Positions 1-6,165 of a DNA stretch of 7,649 nt are shown in pieces. The notes under the pieces were generated by a model. That model was given only the letters and a program-made list of their open reading frames with translations. It did no database searches and was not told where the DNA came from. The first letter of the stretch is position 1; every line of letters begins with the position of its first letter. The DNA comes from Actinomycetota bacterium (GTDB lineage Bacteria > Actinomycetota > Humimicrobiia > Humimicrobiales > Humimicrobiaceae). The stretch spans positions 1 to 7,649 of the forward strand of contig JADHVN010000065.1 in assembly GCA_016783995.1 (NCBI GenBank), in the 5' to 3' direction. A program made the translations under genes and the position numbers.

Positions 1-27
1 TGTATTTTCTGTATATTTCTCTACCAT
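1..27 (-). CDS. Start of an unidentified gene running off the left edge (partial)
   Basis: An ATG at 27-25 opens a frame that stays open to the window edge, reading MVEKYTENT. A purine-rich GGAAGG lies five bases upstream of the ATG, which is an acceptable ribosome binding site. A weak promoter-like pair (TTGAAA at 65-70, TATTAA at 43-48, 16-bp spacer, minus strand) lies just upstream but would leave almost no leader. It follows the tRNA-Ser cluster in the same direction. Nine codons are too few to name a product, and this could be a chance frame. Confidence 0.4.
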
Positions 28-113
28 AACTTCCTTCCATCATTAATAATTACTTACCAGCTCTTTTCAAATTTTAGCCTTGGAAAAGTATATCTTTTTT
101 ACCTTATTTTGTA

Positions 114-179
114 TACACAGCTTAACTATATTAATCTTTGCAAACAAAAGTATCTTCATGGCGGAGAGGGAGGGATTCG
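114..179. repeat. 66-bp direct repeat, copy 1 (second copy 281-346)
   Basis: Bases 114-179 are identical to 281-346, an offset of 167 bp. The repeat holds the last 21 bp of tRNA-Ser (T-loop C56 to the CCA end) plus about 45 bp of its downstream flank. Copy 2 is part of the intact tRNA locus and copy 1 is a detached duplicate. The bases between the two copies are the 67-bp core, an inverted T-arm segment and most of a hairpin. The duplication includes non-tRNA flank, so a simple integrase-type tRNA-tail duplication does not fully explain it. Confidence 0.9.
159..179 (-). pseudogene. Detached 21-nt 3' end of tRNA-Ser
   Basis: This segment is identical to the 3' terminal 21 nt of the intact tRNA-Ser at 326-415, starting exactly at T-loop residue C56 and ending in the encoded CCA. 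No D arm, anticodon arm or 5' acceptor strand exists here. In their place lies the repeat core at 180-246. It is a remnant or copy and cannot make a tRNA. Confidence 0.9.
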
Positions 180-246
180 GTCTTTCGTCTCACTTCGTTC
201 GCTGCAGAGCCGCAGACTCCCTCGTCTTCGACTCAGTCCGTCTTTT
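180..246 (-). repeat. 67-bp tRNA-anchored repeat core, copy A (tRNA-Ser locus)
   Basis: This is one of three near-identical 67-bp cores (others at 7175-7241 and 7510-7576). By hand count it is about 55% GC in an AT-rich surround, and purine-rich on the minus strand. It differs from copy B at 3 positions and from copy C at 6. It is flanked by an 8-bp inverted repeat, GGGATTCG at 172-179 and CGAATCCC at 247-254 (plus strand), which is the T-arm sequence of the adjacent tRNA-Ser. On the minus strand it contains small potential stems: GTC-GAA-GAC, AC-GAA-GT and CTGC-N6-GCAG. It has no plausible coding content, since the frames across it are interrupted or antisense to tRNA. I do not recognise the family; a mobile element or structured RNA is possible. 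Confidence 0.85.
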
Positions 247-254
247 CGAATCCC

Positions 255-283
255 GTAAAATATGCACTTATGGCATATTTTAC
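255..283. repeat. Conserved 11-bp hairpin, copy A
   Basis: A perfect inverted repeat GTAAAATATGC / GCATATTTTAC with the 7-base loop ACTTATG (plus strand). It sits between the inverted T-arm segment and the 42-bp spacer before tRNA-Ser. Three other hairpins at the same place in their units differ by paired substitutions. The stem is AT-rich with no following T run, so it is a poor intrinsic terminator. Its role is unknown. Confidence 0.85.
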
Positions 284-325
284 ACAGCTTAACTATATTA
301 ATCTTTGCAAACAAAAGTATCTTCA

Positions 326-415
326 TGGCGGAGAGGGAGGGATTCGAACCCACGGAAGATATAAACCTTCAACGGTTTTCAAGACCGCCGCATTCAACCA
401 CTCTGCCACCTCTCC
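326..415 (-). tRNA. tRNA-Ser, anticodon UGA, with encoded CCA
   Basis: Ninety nucleotides fold as a class II tRNA: acceptor GGAGAGG/CCTCTCC with discriminator G and encoded CCA, D stem GCA/TGC, anticodon stem GCGGT/ACCGT around loop CTTGAAA (anticodon TGA), a long variable arm with a GAAG/CTTC stem as expected for tRNA-Ser, and T loop TTCGAAT. It reads UCN serine codons. The T stem GTGGG/CCCTC has a T50-T64 mismatch where A64 would normally pair. The same T64 is in the detached 3' copy at 159-179. The gene lies 91 bp downstream of serS and has its own extended -10 promoter. Confidence 0.95.
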
Positions 416-427
416 AGGCAAAGACAA

Positions 428-436
428 ATTATAACA
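428..436 (-). promoter_or_regulatory. Extended -10 promoter of tRNA-Ser
   Basis: On the minus strand the sequence is TG-T-TATAAT, a perfect -10 box with the extended TGn element, 12 bp before the tRNA 5' end. A start about 7 bp downstream would leave a leader of about 6 nt. No good -35 box is visible, which is normal for extended -10 promoters. Read-through from serS is also possible. Confidence 0.6.
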
Positions 437-506
437 TAAACTCTGGATTTATAAATGTACTTCTCATTGCGACCTGCAGTCAGTAATTAAAAGACAATTG
501 TATATA

Positions 507-1781
507 CTATTTGTCCCATTTTTTTCTGGATATTATCTCTATCCCGCCCATATAGGGCTGCAGCACTTCAGGAACTTTTATATTCCCATCACCATCCTGA
601 TAATTCTCATAAATAGCTATCAAGGTCCTTCCCACCGCACAGGCAGTACTATTCATGGTGTGAACCAGTTCTTTTTTCTTTCCATCCCTGTACTTTATAT
701 TCAATCTTCTTGCCTGGAAATCCGTATCATGACTGCATGACGCCAGTTCCCTGTACCTCTTCTGTCCGGGAAGCCAGGCTTCCAGGTCATATTTTTTAGC
801 ATTAGGAGCCCCAATATCACCGGTACACATATTTACAATCCTGTAATGAAACTTGAAACCATGCATAATTTCTTCAAGTGTTCCCCTTAATTTTTCATAT
901 TCCTCCCAGGATTTTTCAGGATGAGCAAAGATAAACATCTCAACCTTATCAAATTGATGAACTCTAAACAACCCACCTAGGTCTTTGCCATAAGTTCCGG
1001 CTTCTCTTCTGAAACAGGTAGAAAAAGCAGTATATTTTAGAGGAAGCATATCTGCATCCAGAAACTCATCACCGTGATAAGCACAAAGCGGAACCTCAGA
1101 AGTTCCGATTAAAAATAGATCATCAAGTTCAGTTTTATAATATTGAGTTTTTTCTACAGGGAAAAATCCTGTACCATACATTGCCGTCTCTTTTACCAGA
1201 AGAGGTGGCAATAGTGGTGTAAAACCTTTACGGGTTAAAATACCCAGGACATATTGAATTAATGCAAATTCCAGTAGAACTGCTTCATTCTTCAAAAAAA
1301 CAAATCTTGAACCAGAAATTTTTGCTGCTCTTTTTTCATCAAGTATATCCAGGTTTACACCAAGATCAACATGACTCTTAGGCTTAAAATCAAACTCTGG
1401 TTTTTTACCGTAATATGATTGAACTACATTTCCACTTTCATCTTTCCCTACAGGAGTTGTGCTTTGTGACAGATTGGGATATGTTGAAAAATGAATTATA
1501 AATTTATCTTCTACTTCTGCCAGCTCAGCTTCCATTTTTTTTAAATCATCATTTATCTTTTTCATCTGGTCAATTTTCTTATTTTTTTCCTCTTCCTTAA
1601 GTCCTGATATTATTTTTGAAGCCAAATTTTTCTCAGACCTTAACCGGTCGATCTTAAATATAAGGTCTCTTTTTACCTTGTCCAGCTCAAGACCAATACT
1701 GGTATTAATTTTTAAACCTCTATTATTTATCTCAGATTCAAAAATTTGAGGATTTTTTCTAAATAACTCTAAATCAATCAT
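507..1781 (-). CDS. serS: Seryl-tRNA synthetase
   Basis: Class II aminoacyl-tRNA synthetase that charges serine onto tRNA-Ser (and tRNA-Sec where present) in the cytoplasm. The 424 residues match the usual bacterial length. The N-terminal MIDLELFRKNP opening leads into a long antiparallel coiled-coil arm (about residues 28-100) that grips the tRNA-Ser variable arm. The catalytic domain shows the serine-binding TSE (227-229), motif 2 FRREAG (257-262) followed by RVHQFDKVEMF (273-283), the CSHDTDFQARR segment (349-359), motif 3 AVGRTLIAIYENYQ (382-395) and the terminal VPEVLQPYMGG. It starts at ATG 1781, 18 bp after pheA, with only a weak ribosome binding site, so it is co-transcribed with pheA. 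Its cognate tRNA-Ser(UGA) follows it. No T-box leader fits in the 18-bp gap. Confidence 0.97.
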   Translation of the reverse strand: MIDLELFRKNPQIFESEINNRGLKINTSIGLELDKVKRDLIFKIDRLRSEKNLASKIISGLKEEEKNKKIDQMKKINDDLKKMEAELAEVEDKFIIHFSTYPNLSQSTTPVGKDESGNVVQSYYGKKPEFDFKPKSHVDLGVNLDILDEKRAAKISGSRFVFLKNEAVLLEFALIQYVLGILTRKGFTPLLPPLLVKETAMYGTGFFPVEKTQYYKTELDDLFLIGTSEVPLCAYHGDEFLDADMLPLKYTAFSTCFRREAGTYGKDLGGLFRVHQFDKVEMFIFAHPEKSWEEYEKLRGTLEEIMHGFKFHYRIVNMCTGDIGAPNAKKYDLEAWLPGQKRYRELASCSHDTDFQARRLNIKYRDGKKKELVHTMNSTACAVGRTLIAIYENYQDGDGNIKVPEVLQPYMGGIEIISRKKWDK

Positions 1782-1799
1782 TGGTCTTTACCGTCTCTA

Positions 1800-2654
1800 T
1801 TATTTTCTACTACTTTCAATCCATTTAGGATACGAACCTAAAATCTTTACCAGGTACACACCTTTTCTTAGGACTTCAATCGCTTCAAAAATATTCTCAT
1901 CATGCAGATGACCATCCAGGTCTATCATAAATACATAATCTCCAAGATCTTTTTTAGCCGGTCTGGATTCCAGCCGGGCCAGATTAATGTTTCTGCAGGC
2001 AAATTCTTTTAATATATTATACAAGCTTCCTGGCCGATCCTCCTTAAGAAAGCACACTATTGAAGTTTTATCATTCCCTGTTTTTGGCTGAATACTATTT
2101 CCAATAAAAACAAATCTGGTCTTGTTATCCTTATTATCTTCAATGTCATTTTCTATTATTTCAAGATCATATATTTTTGCAGCAGTTTTTGTTCCTATGG
2201 CAGCGATATCGTCATTTTCTTCTTTTAGGATTTTGACAGCCTCGGCAGTACTATTAGCAGCAATTATCTCAGCACCCTTTAAGTTTGTTGATAAAAACTT
2301 CCTGCACTGGGCAGTTGCATGAGGATGTGATATAACTTTCTTTATATTATCAAGCTTAATATTTTTCTTACCAATAAGACTGTGTTTAACTGGAATAGTC
2401 ACTTCACCTATTATCTTTGCTTCACTTTCAAAGGTAAGAATATCCTGGGTAATATTTACTGATCCTTCAATAGAATTTTCCATAGGAACCAGCCCCTCAT
2501 CAGCTTCACCTCTGTCCACGCTCCTTATTACATCTGCAACTGTGGGGAAAGATATCTTTTTTACCTGACTTATATCTTTAATAAATTTATCCAGGGCTTC
2601 CTCGGTAAATGTTCCCGGTGGGCCTAAATATGCTATTTTCTTTTTTATACTCAT
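1800..2654 (-). CDS. pheA: Prephenate dehydratase with C-terminal ACT domain
   Basis: Converts prephenate to phenylpyruvate, the committed step of phenylalanine synthesis, in the cytoplasm. The 284 residues fit a monofunctional PDT without a fused chorismate mutase. The PDT domain spans about residues 6-185, with AYLGPPGTFTEEA near the N terminus, VPMENSIEGSV (56-66), SHPHATAQC (109-117) and the catalytic TRF motif at 179-181. The ACT domain (about 197-275) carries GSLYNIL (209-215) and ESRP (229-232), the phenylalanine-binding motifs, so feedback inhibition by phenylalanine is expected. ATG 2654 follows an AGG-containing site about 9 bases upstream. serS follows after 18 bp. No other aromatic pathway gene is nearby. 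Confidence 0.96.
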   Translation of the reverse strand: MSIKKKIAYLGPPGTFTEEALDKFIKDISQVKKISFPTVADVIRSVDRGEADEGLVPMENSIEGSVNITQDILTFESEAKIIGEVTIPVKHSLIGKKNIKLDNIKKVISHPHATAQCRKFLSTNLKGAEIIAANSTAEAVKILKEENDDIAAIGTKTAAKIYDLEIIENDIEDNKDNKTRFVFIGNSIQPKTGNDKTSIVCFLKEDRPGSLYNILKEFACRNINLARLESRPAKKDLGDYVFMIDLDGHLHDENIFEAIEVLRKGVYLVKILGSYPKWIESSRK

Positions 2655-2699
2655 ATTAATATACCTAAAAACTTTGATAATAAAAAATACTGGCCATAT

Positions 2700-2729
2700 A
2701 TTTTATTGATTGAAAATAATATAAAACAA
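2700..2729 (-). promoter_or_regulatory. Possible promoter for pheA-serS
   Basis: On the minus strand TTGTTT (2724-2729) and TAAAAT (2700-2705) are separated by 18 bp, upstream of the pheA start. The 103-bp gap between the M23 gene and pheA is very AT-rich, so such matches are easy to find by chance. I see no hairpin terminator after the M23 gene, so read-through is possible. Confidence 0.35.
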
Positions 2730-2757
2730 AACAAGTTCTGTAAGCTAAGATTAACAT

Positions 2758-3717
2758 TTACTTGAAAAAATCCATTGGATTTTTAGGAATACCATTTACT
2801 AAAACCTCATAATGCAAATGTGATCCTGTGCTGTTTCCGGTATTTCCCATTGTCCCTATTACATCATCTTTAGTTACCTCATCTCCCACTTTAACATATA
2901 TTTTACTAAGATGTGCATAAACGGTACTATATTTAGCATCATTAAGACCAAATCCATGGTAAATTATAACTTTCCTGCCATAGCTTCCATGCCAGCCTGC
3001 GTAAATTACTACCCCGCTGGCAGTTGTATGTATCTTGGTACCAACATCGTTGGCAATATCCAGTCCTTTATGCCTGTAGCCCCATCTTCTTTCTCCAAAG
3101 AGTGATGTGTACTCTCCATATGTAGGCCTCATATCGGGGGTATGTTCCATTAAGTATATATGGTCTTCCATATTCTGCTTATCCCGAGAAAGTATCTCGG
3201 ATAATTCAGGAGCTTTACTCAGAAGATCATCCAGCAGCGCGTCTATATCATCCAGTTCCTGTTCCTGGTCACTGATATAGTAATAAATCTCATTAGGGTC
3301 TTCTTCAAGTTCAATATCAGAACTCAAATCTGAGACATAAATCGCTACCTCCTCAGCATATCCACCTTTTCCAGTTATGCTCCTGACCATCCGGTCAAGG
3401 TCTTCTACTTCTTTTAGGTAACTTTCCAGAATTTTTGTTTTTGTTTCTATCTCCCTGGTTTTCTTTTCAAGATTTGCCAGTTCTATTTCTTTATAATTGA
3501 CCTTATATTCTACTCTTTCAAGCTCAGCTATATTCTCATTTAACCTCTGGCGGGTAAGAAATAAATCTGAAACCAGGATTACAGCAGAGGCTAAGATTAT
3601 TACAAACGCAATAAATAATAATCTTAACACATTATGTGTAACTTTTACTTTCCTTATCCTTGATTTGGCATCCGATAAAATCAGCAAAGTAAAAAATTTA
3701 TGCTTTTTATCCTCCAT
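2758..3717 (-). CDS. Membrane-anchored M23 (LytM-type) peptidase with coiled coil
   Basis: A probable cell-wall hydrolase or envelope regulator of the M23 metallopeptidase family, which cuts peptide cross-bridges in peptidoglycan. A positively charged N terminus (KSRIRKVKVTH) precedes one transmembrane helix (about residues 31-53, counting from the upstream TTG). A coiled coil follows (about 58-112), then an acidic linker and the C-terminal LytM domain (about 200-321). The domain shows HKGLD (H218, D222), YAHL (H271) and HLH (H302, H304), the complete zinc-ligand and catalytic set, so it should be active. The domain faces outside the membrane. I chose ATG 3717; TTG 3723 is two codons longer and neither has a strong ribosome binding site. 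It is the usual bitopic M23 layout, and a sporulation or division role cannot be assigned. Confidence 0.9.
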   Translation of the reverse strand: MEDKKHKFFTLLILSDAKSRIRKVKVTHNVLRLLFIAFVIILASAVILVSDLFLTRQRLNENIAELERVEYKVNYKEIELANLEKKTREIETKTKILESYLKEVEDLDRMVRSITGKGGYAEEVAIYVSDLSSDIELEEDPNEIYYYISDQEQELDDIDALLDDLLSKAPELSEILSRDKQNMEDHIYLMEHTPDMRPTYGEYTSLFGERRWGYRHKGLDIANDVGTKIHTTASGVVIYAGWHGSYGRKVIIYHGFGLNDAKYSTVYAHLSKIYVKVGDEVTKDDVIGTMGNTGNSTGSHLHYEVLVNGIPKNPMDFFK

Positions 3718-3753
3718 AAACAAAATATTCTTATTTTACAAATTAGGTATAAT

Positions 3754-3781
3754 ATTATAACCGATAAATTTAATATGGAAA
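3754..3781 (-). promoter_or_regulatory. Promoter for the M23 peptidase gene
   Basis: On the minus strand a perfect TATAAT (3754-3759) lies 16 bp from TTTCCA (3776-3781; four of six consensus bases). The predicted transcript starts near 3747, about 30 nt before the ATG. The 155-bp gap also holds A-rich runs and a short repeated AACTTAA motif near 3789-3816, but no GC-rich hairpin, so I see no terminator for the upstream gene. Confidence 0.5.
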
Positions 3782-3872
3782 ACCTTTTTTTAAGTTTTTT
3801 TATTTAAGTTTTTTATTACAAAAATATTAAGTGTTATAGAATTGCAAATGACGGCTTAACTTTTAAGTATTT

Positions 3873-4907
3873 CTAATCCTCTTCCATCATGAATTTGTAT
3901 TTAACTGTATTATTGTCTGTACGTACTTCACCCGGTACAGGAACGGCTGTTATTTCCAGTTCACATTTCCTGCCCGGATAGGCAGTGAACCCTGATATGG
4001 GTACAATCTTTTGCTCAGATGGATTGATGGAATTTATAGTGTATTCTTTTTCATCAGAAATATTATCCTGAGTCATATATCTCATGACCACTTTTACATC
4101 ATTTTCTACCACATTGCCCTGATTTTGTATTGTGACAGCCACACTAATTTTAGGCCCATTAGCCAATATCCAATAGTCACCCTGTTCATTAAGCTTCTGA
4201 GGATCAAATTTTATACTGCCTTCAATAACCGCTACACCTCTCCTCTGCTGCAATTCAGGTTCAGTCTTAATTTCTGAGATAAATTCCATAACACTTTGAG
4301 TGTTTGTCAGGCTTCTATTCTTAAGAGTCACTGAATCAATTATAGTCAAATTTTTTATTCCTAACTTTTCTCCTGACTCCTTTAACTTATCCTGAAAGTA
4401 CAAATATATTTCATCACTCATAAACATATACAAAAAGGTATTTGTTATCTGGGTAGTAGATATGTCTAAATCCAGATCCCGTAATGCGTTAGATAAAGCT
4501 GGTTTAAAATCTTCATAAGCCTTATTTCTGGTATCAAACACTAATTCTAAATATCCATGTGCAACCTCAAAAAATTCCGGTGGATTTAACTCTCTACTAT
4601 TTTCTAAAATTACCTTACTCTCTTCTATTATTTCTAAAAGCTCGCTATCCAGATCCTCCCTGGATATAGATAATTCTTTTGCTTTTGCCATAGTATTAAA
4701 GAATTTGTAAGAAACTTTATTGGATTTCTGAACCAGGACTGAAATCGAGTTTACATAATCAGAAATGGTTAACCTTTCTTCATCAGTTAATTCCTTTCTG
4801 CCCGTCTCGAAACTCCATAAACCAGAAAGCCAGCTTACGATTACTATAGCGATTATAAACATTATTGTTAAAGTTATGATTGATTCTTTCCTACCTCTTC
4901 TTTCCAA
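3873..4907 (-). CDS. Membrane-anchored protein of unknown function with a CARDB-like C-terminal domain
   Basis: I do not recognise this protein as a named family. Its 344 residues have a basic N terminus (MERRGRKES), one hydrophobic helix (about 9-31) without a clear cleavage site, a mostly helical charged middle (about 38-185), and a beta-rich C-terminal segment (about 252-340). That segment has ISVAVTIQNQGN, alternating hydrophobics and a closing TDNNT. This pattern resembles CARDB or similar Ig-like adhesion modules, so the bulk is probably outside the membrane. The TTG start is well supported by AAAGGA a few bases upstream, and a good promoter lies just before it. The neighbouring M23 gene suggests an envelope role, but that is inference from position only. 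Confidence 0.85.
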   Translation of the reverse strand: MERRGRKESIITLTIMFIIAIVIVSWLSGLWSFETGRKELTDEERLTISDYVNSISVLVQKSNKVSYKFFNTMAKAKELSISREDLDSELLEIIEESKVILENSRELNPPEFFEVAHGYLELVFDTRNKAYEDFKPALSNALRDLDLDISTTQITNTFLYMFMSDEIYLYFQDKLKESGEKLGIKNLTIIDSVTLKNRSLTNTQSVMEFISEIKTEPELQQRRGVAVIEGSIKFDPQKLNEQGDYWILANGPKISVAVTIQNQGNVVENDVKVVMRYMTQDNISDEKEYTINSINPSEQKIVPISGFTAYPGRKCELEITAVPVPGEVRTDNNTVKYKFMMEED

Positions 4908-4966
4908 GAATATCCTTTCTTGTTATAGAAACAAAGATTTATAACTGCCTGCAAAGACTAAAATAT

Positions 4967-4995
4967 ATTATACAAATGAATACTGGAAAACTCAA
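4967..4995 (-). promoter_or_regulatory. Promoter for the CARDB-like membrane protein gene
   Basis: On the minus strand TTGAGT (4990-4995) and a perfect TATAAT (4967-4972) are separated by exactly 17 bp. The -35 box begins right after the ychF stop codon. The predicted start near 4960 gives a leader of about 50 nt before the TTG start codon. It is the best sigma-70/SigA-type promoter in the window. Confidence 0.65.
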
Positions 4996-4996
4996 T

Positions 4997-6094
4997 TTAT
5001 ACACTAAATTTAAATAAGGCAACGTCTCCGTCTTTCATTATATAATCTTTTCCTTCACGGCGGACCAGCCCTTTTTCTTTTGCAACTGCATATGAACCAA
5101 TGTTTACAAGAGTATTGTAATCTATAACTTCAACACATATAAAACCTTTCTGGAAATCTGTATGAATCTTACCCGCAGCCTCTGGAGCTCTGGTGCCTTC
5201 CTTGATAGTCCACGCCCGGACCTCTGGAGGTTTTATGGTTAAAAAACTTATGAGCCCCAGCAGTTTATAACAGGCTTTTAACAACCTATCCATACCTGAT
5301 ATGGGAATACCAAGTTCTTTCATGAATAATTCCCTTTCGCCAGGGTCCAGCTTTATTATCTCCTCTTCAATTTTTGCACTTACTACCATCACTTCTGATT
5401 TTTCTTTAGAAGCATATTGCCAGAGCTTTTTTACAGCTGTTAAATCTTCCATATCCTTTCCCAGATCAGTTTCATCTATATTTGCAGCATATATAACTGG
5501 CTTATCAGAGAGTAAGAAAAGTTGATTTACAACCATTCTTTCTTCACCACTGAATTCCATATTCCTCAGGAGAATCCCCTTTACCAGTTCTTCTTTTACT
5601 CTCCCCAGCAGTTCATATTCAGTTATATATTTTTTCTCACCACTTTTTGCCATCCTGTGTGCCTTATCAATCCTTTTTTCAAGGCTTTCAAGGTCTGCAA
5701 GAATTAATTCCAGATTCACTACTTCAACATCTCTTACAGGGTCTACATCAGGATATGTATGTGACACATTTTCATCTTTAAAACATCTTACAACATGAAT
5801 AATAGCATCTACTTCACGAATATGAGATAGGAATCTATTTCCAAGCCCTTCACCTTTACTGGCACCTTTTACCAGCCCTGCGATATCTACAAATTCAATA
5901 GTCGTGGGGATAATTTTTTCTGGACTAACTATTTTGGCTAATTCCTCCAGCCTTTTATCAGGAATAGGTACTACAGCAATATTTGGCTCTACGGTACAAA
6001 ATGGATAATTTGAAGCTTCTGCACCAGCAGCTGTTATTGCATTAAACAGTGTGCTCTTTCCCACATTGGGAAGGCCTATTATTCCTAGCTTGAT
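4997..6094 (-). CDS. ychF: YchF/OLA1-type P-loop ATPase (Obg-like), non-standard start
   Basis: A ribosome-associated P-loop NTPase of the Obg superfamily; family members prefer ATP and act in translation and stress responses. With an ATC start it has 365 residues, matching the family length (E. coli YchF 363). Walker A GLPNVGKST is at 7-15 and DIAGLV (G3) at 70-75. NIDE at 205-208 replaces the usual NKxD, in keeping with relaxed GTP specificity. A helical insert follows G3, and the C-terminal TGS domain ends GKDYIMKDGDVALFKFSV. The first standard start codon in frame (GTG 6064) lies inside the Walker A motif, and a TAG stop (6104-6106) lies just upstream of the AGGAG site. Only ATT 6100, ACG 6097 and ATC 6094 are possible starts before the conserved KLGIIGLPN. 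ATC 6094 has the right spacing. A TATAAT match (6138-6143) could be the -10 box. Confidence 0.93.
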   Translation of the reverse strand: MKLGIIGLPNVGKSTLFNAITAAGAEASNYPFCTVEPNIAVVPIPDKRLEELAKIVSPEKIIPTTIEFVDIAGLVKGASKGEGLGNRFLSHIREVDAIIHVVRCFKDENVSHTYPDVDPVRDVEVVNLELILADLESLEKRIDKAHRMAKSGEKKYITEYELLGRVKEELVKGILLRNMEFSGEERMVVNQLFLLSDKPVIYAANIDETDLGKDMEDLTAVKKLWQYASKEKSEVMVVSAKIEEEIIKLDPGERELFMKELGIPISGMDRLLKACYKLLGLISFLTIKPPEVRAWTIKEGTRAPEAAGKIHTDFQKGFICVEVIDYNTLVNIGSYAVAKEKGLVRREGKDYIMKDGDVALFKFSV

Positions 6095-6100
6095 CGTAAT

Positions 6101-6105
6101 CTCCT
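6101..6105 (-). promoter_or_regulatory. ychF: Ribosome binding site deciding the ychF start
   Basis: AGGAG on the minus strand ends 6 bases before ATC 6094, an ideal spacing. It is 3 bases from ACG 6097 and abuts ATT 6100. This makes ATC the best start codon if the sequence is correct. If ACG is a miscalled ATG, the protein would start one residue earlier. Confidence 0.6.
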
Positions 6106-6165
6106 ATTTCAAGTTTTCTAAATAAAAATAAATGTCGATTATATCTTTAGTGTTTTTTTTCTTTT

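Noticed and set aside
255..283. Intrinsic terminator of tRNA-Ser
   Set aside because: The stem is AT-rich, no T run follows, and the equivalent hairpin upstream of tRNA-Ala would cut off a tRNA that lacks a visible promoter of its own.
114..346. CRISPR array
   Set aside because: There are only two repeat copies at this place, the repeat is 66 bp and includes a tRNA tail, and no cas gene is present.
159..415. Attachment sites of a genomic island (attL/attR at tRNA-Ser)
   Set aside because: The two tails are only 167 bp apart with no cargo gene or integrase, and the duplication also includes downstream flank. A very small non-autonomous element remains possible and is reported as a finding.
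80..486. Overlapping open frames of 65-98 codons over the tRNA-Ser locus, one containing GEGGIRTHG
   Set aside because: They are read antisense to the tRNA T arm or across the repeat core. Such peptides arise commonly from tRNA genes and have no ribosome binding site or domain support.
1782..1799. T-box leader for serS
   Set aside because: The gap to pheA is 18 bp, far too short, and the gap before pheA (103 bp) shows no T-box sequence or terminator hairpin.
2122..2322. Plus-strand frame inside pheA, and similar plus-strand frames inside the M23, unknown and ychF genes
   Set aside because: They are shadows of well-supported minus-strand genes, with no ribosome binding site or recognisable domain.
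3782..3872. Terminator or small RNA in the A/T-rich gap before the M23 gene
   Set aside because: Only homopolymer-like runs and a five-base stem (CTTAA-AAG-TTAAG) are visible, with no GC-rich hairpin.
4997..6064. ychF starting at GTG 6064
   Set aside because: This start would remove KLGIIGLPN and cut the Walker A motif, which is intact in the DNA upstream.
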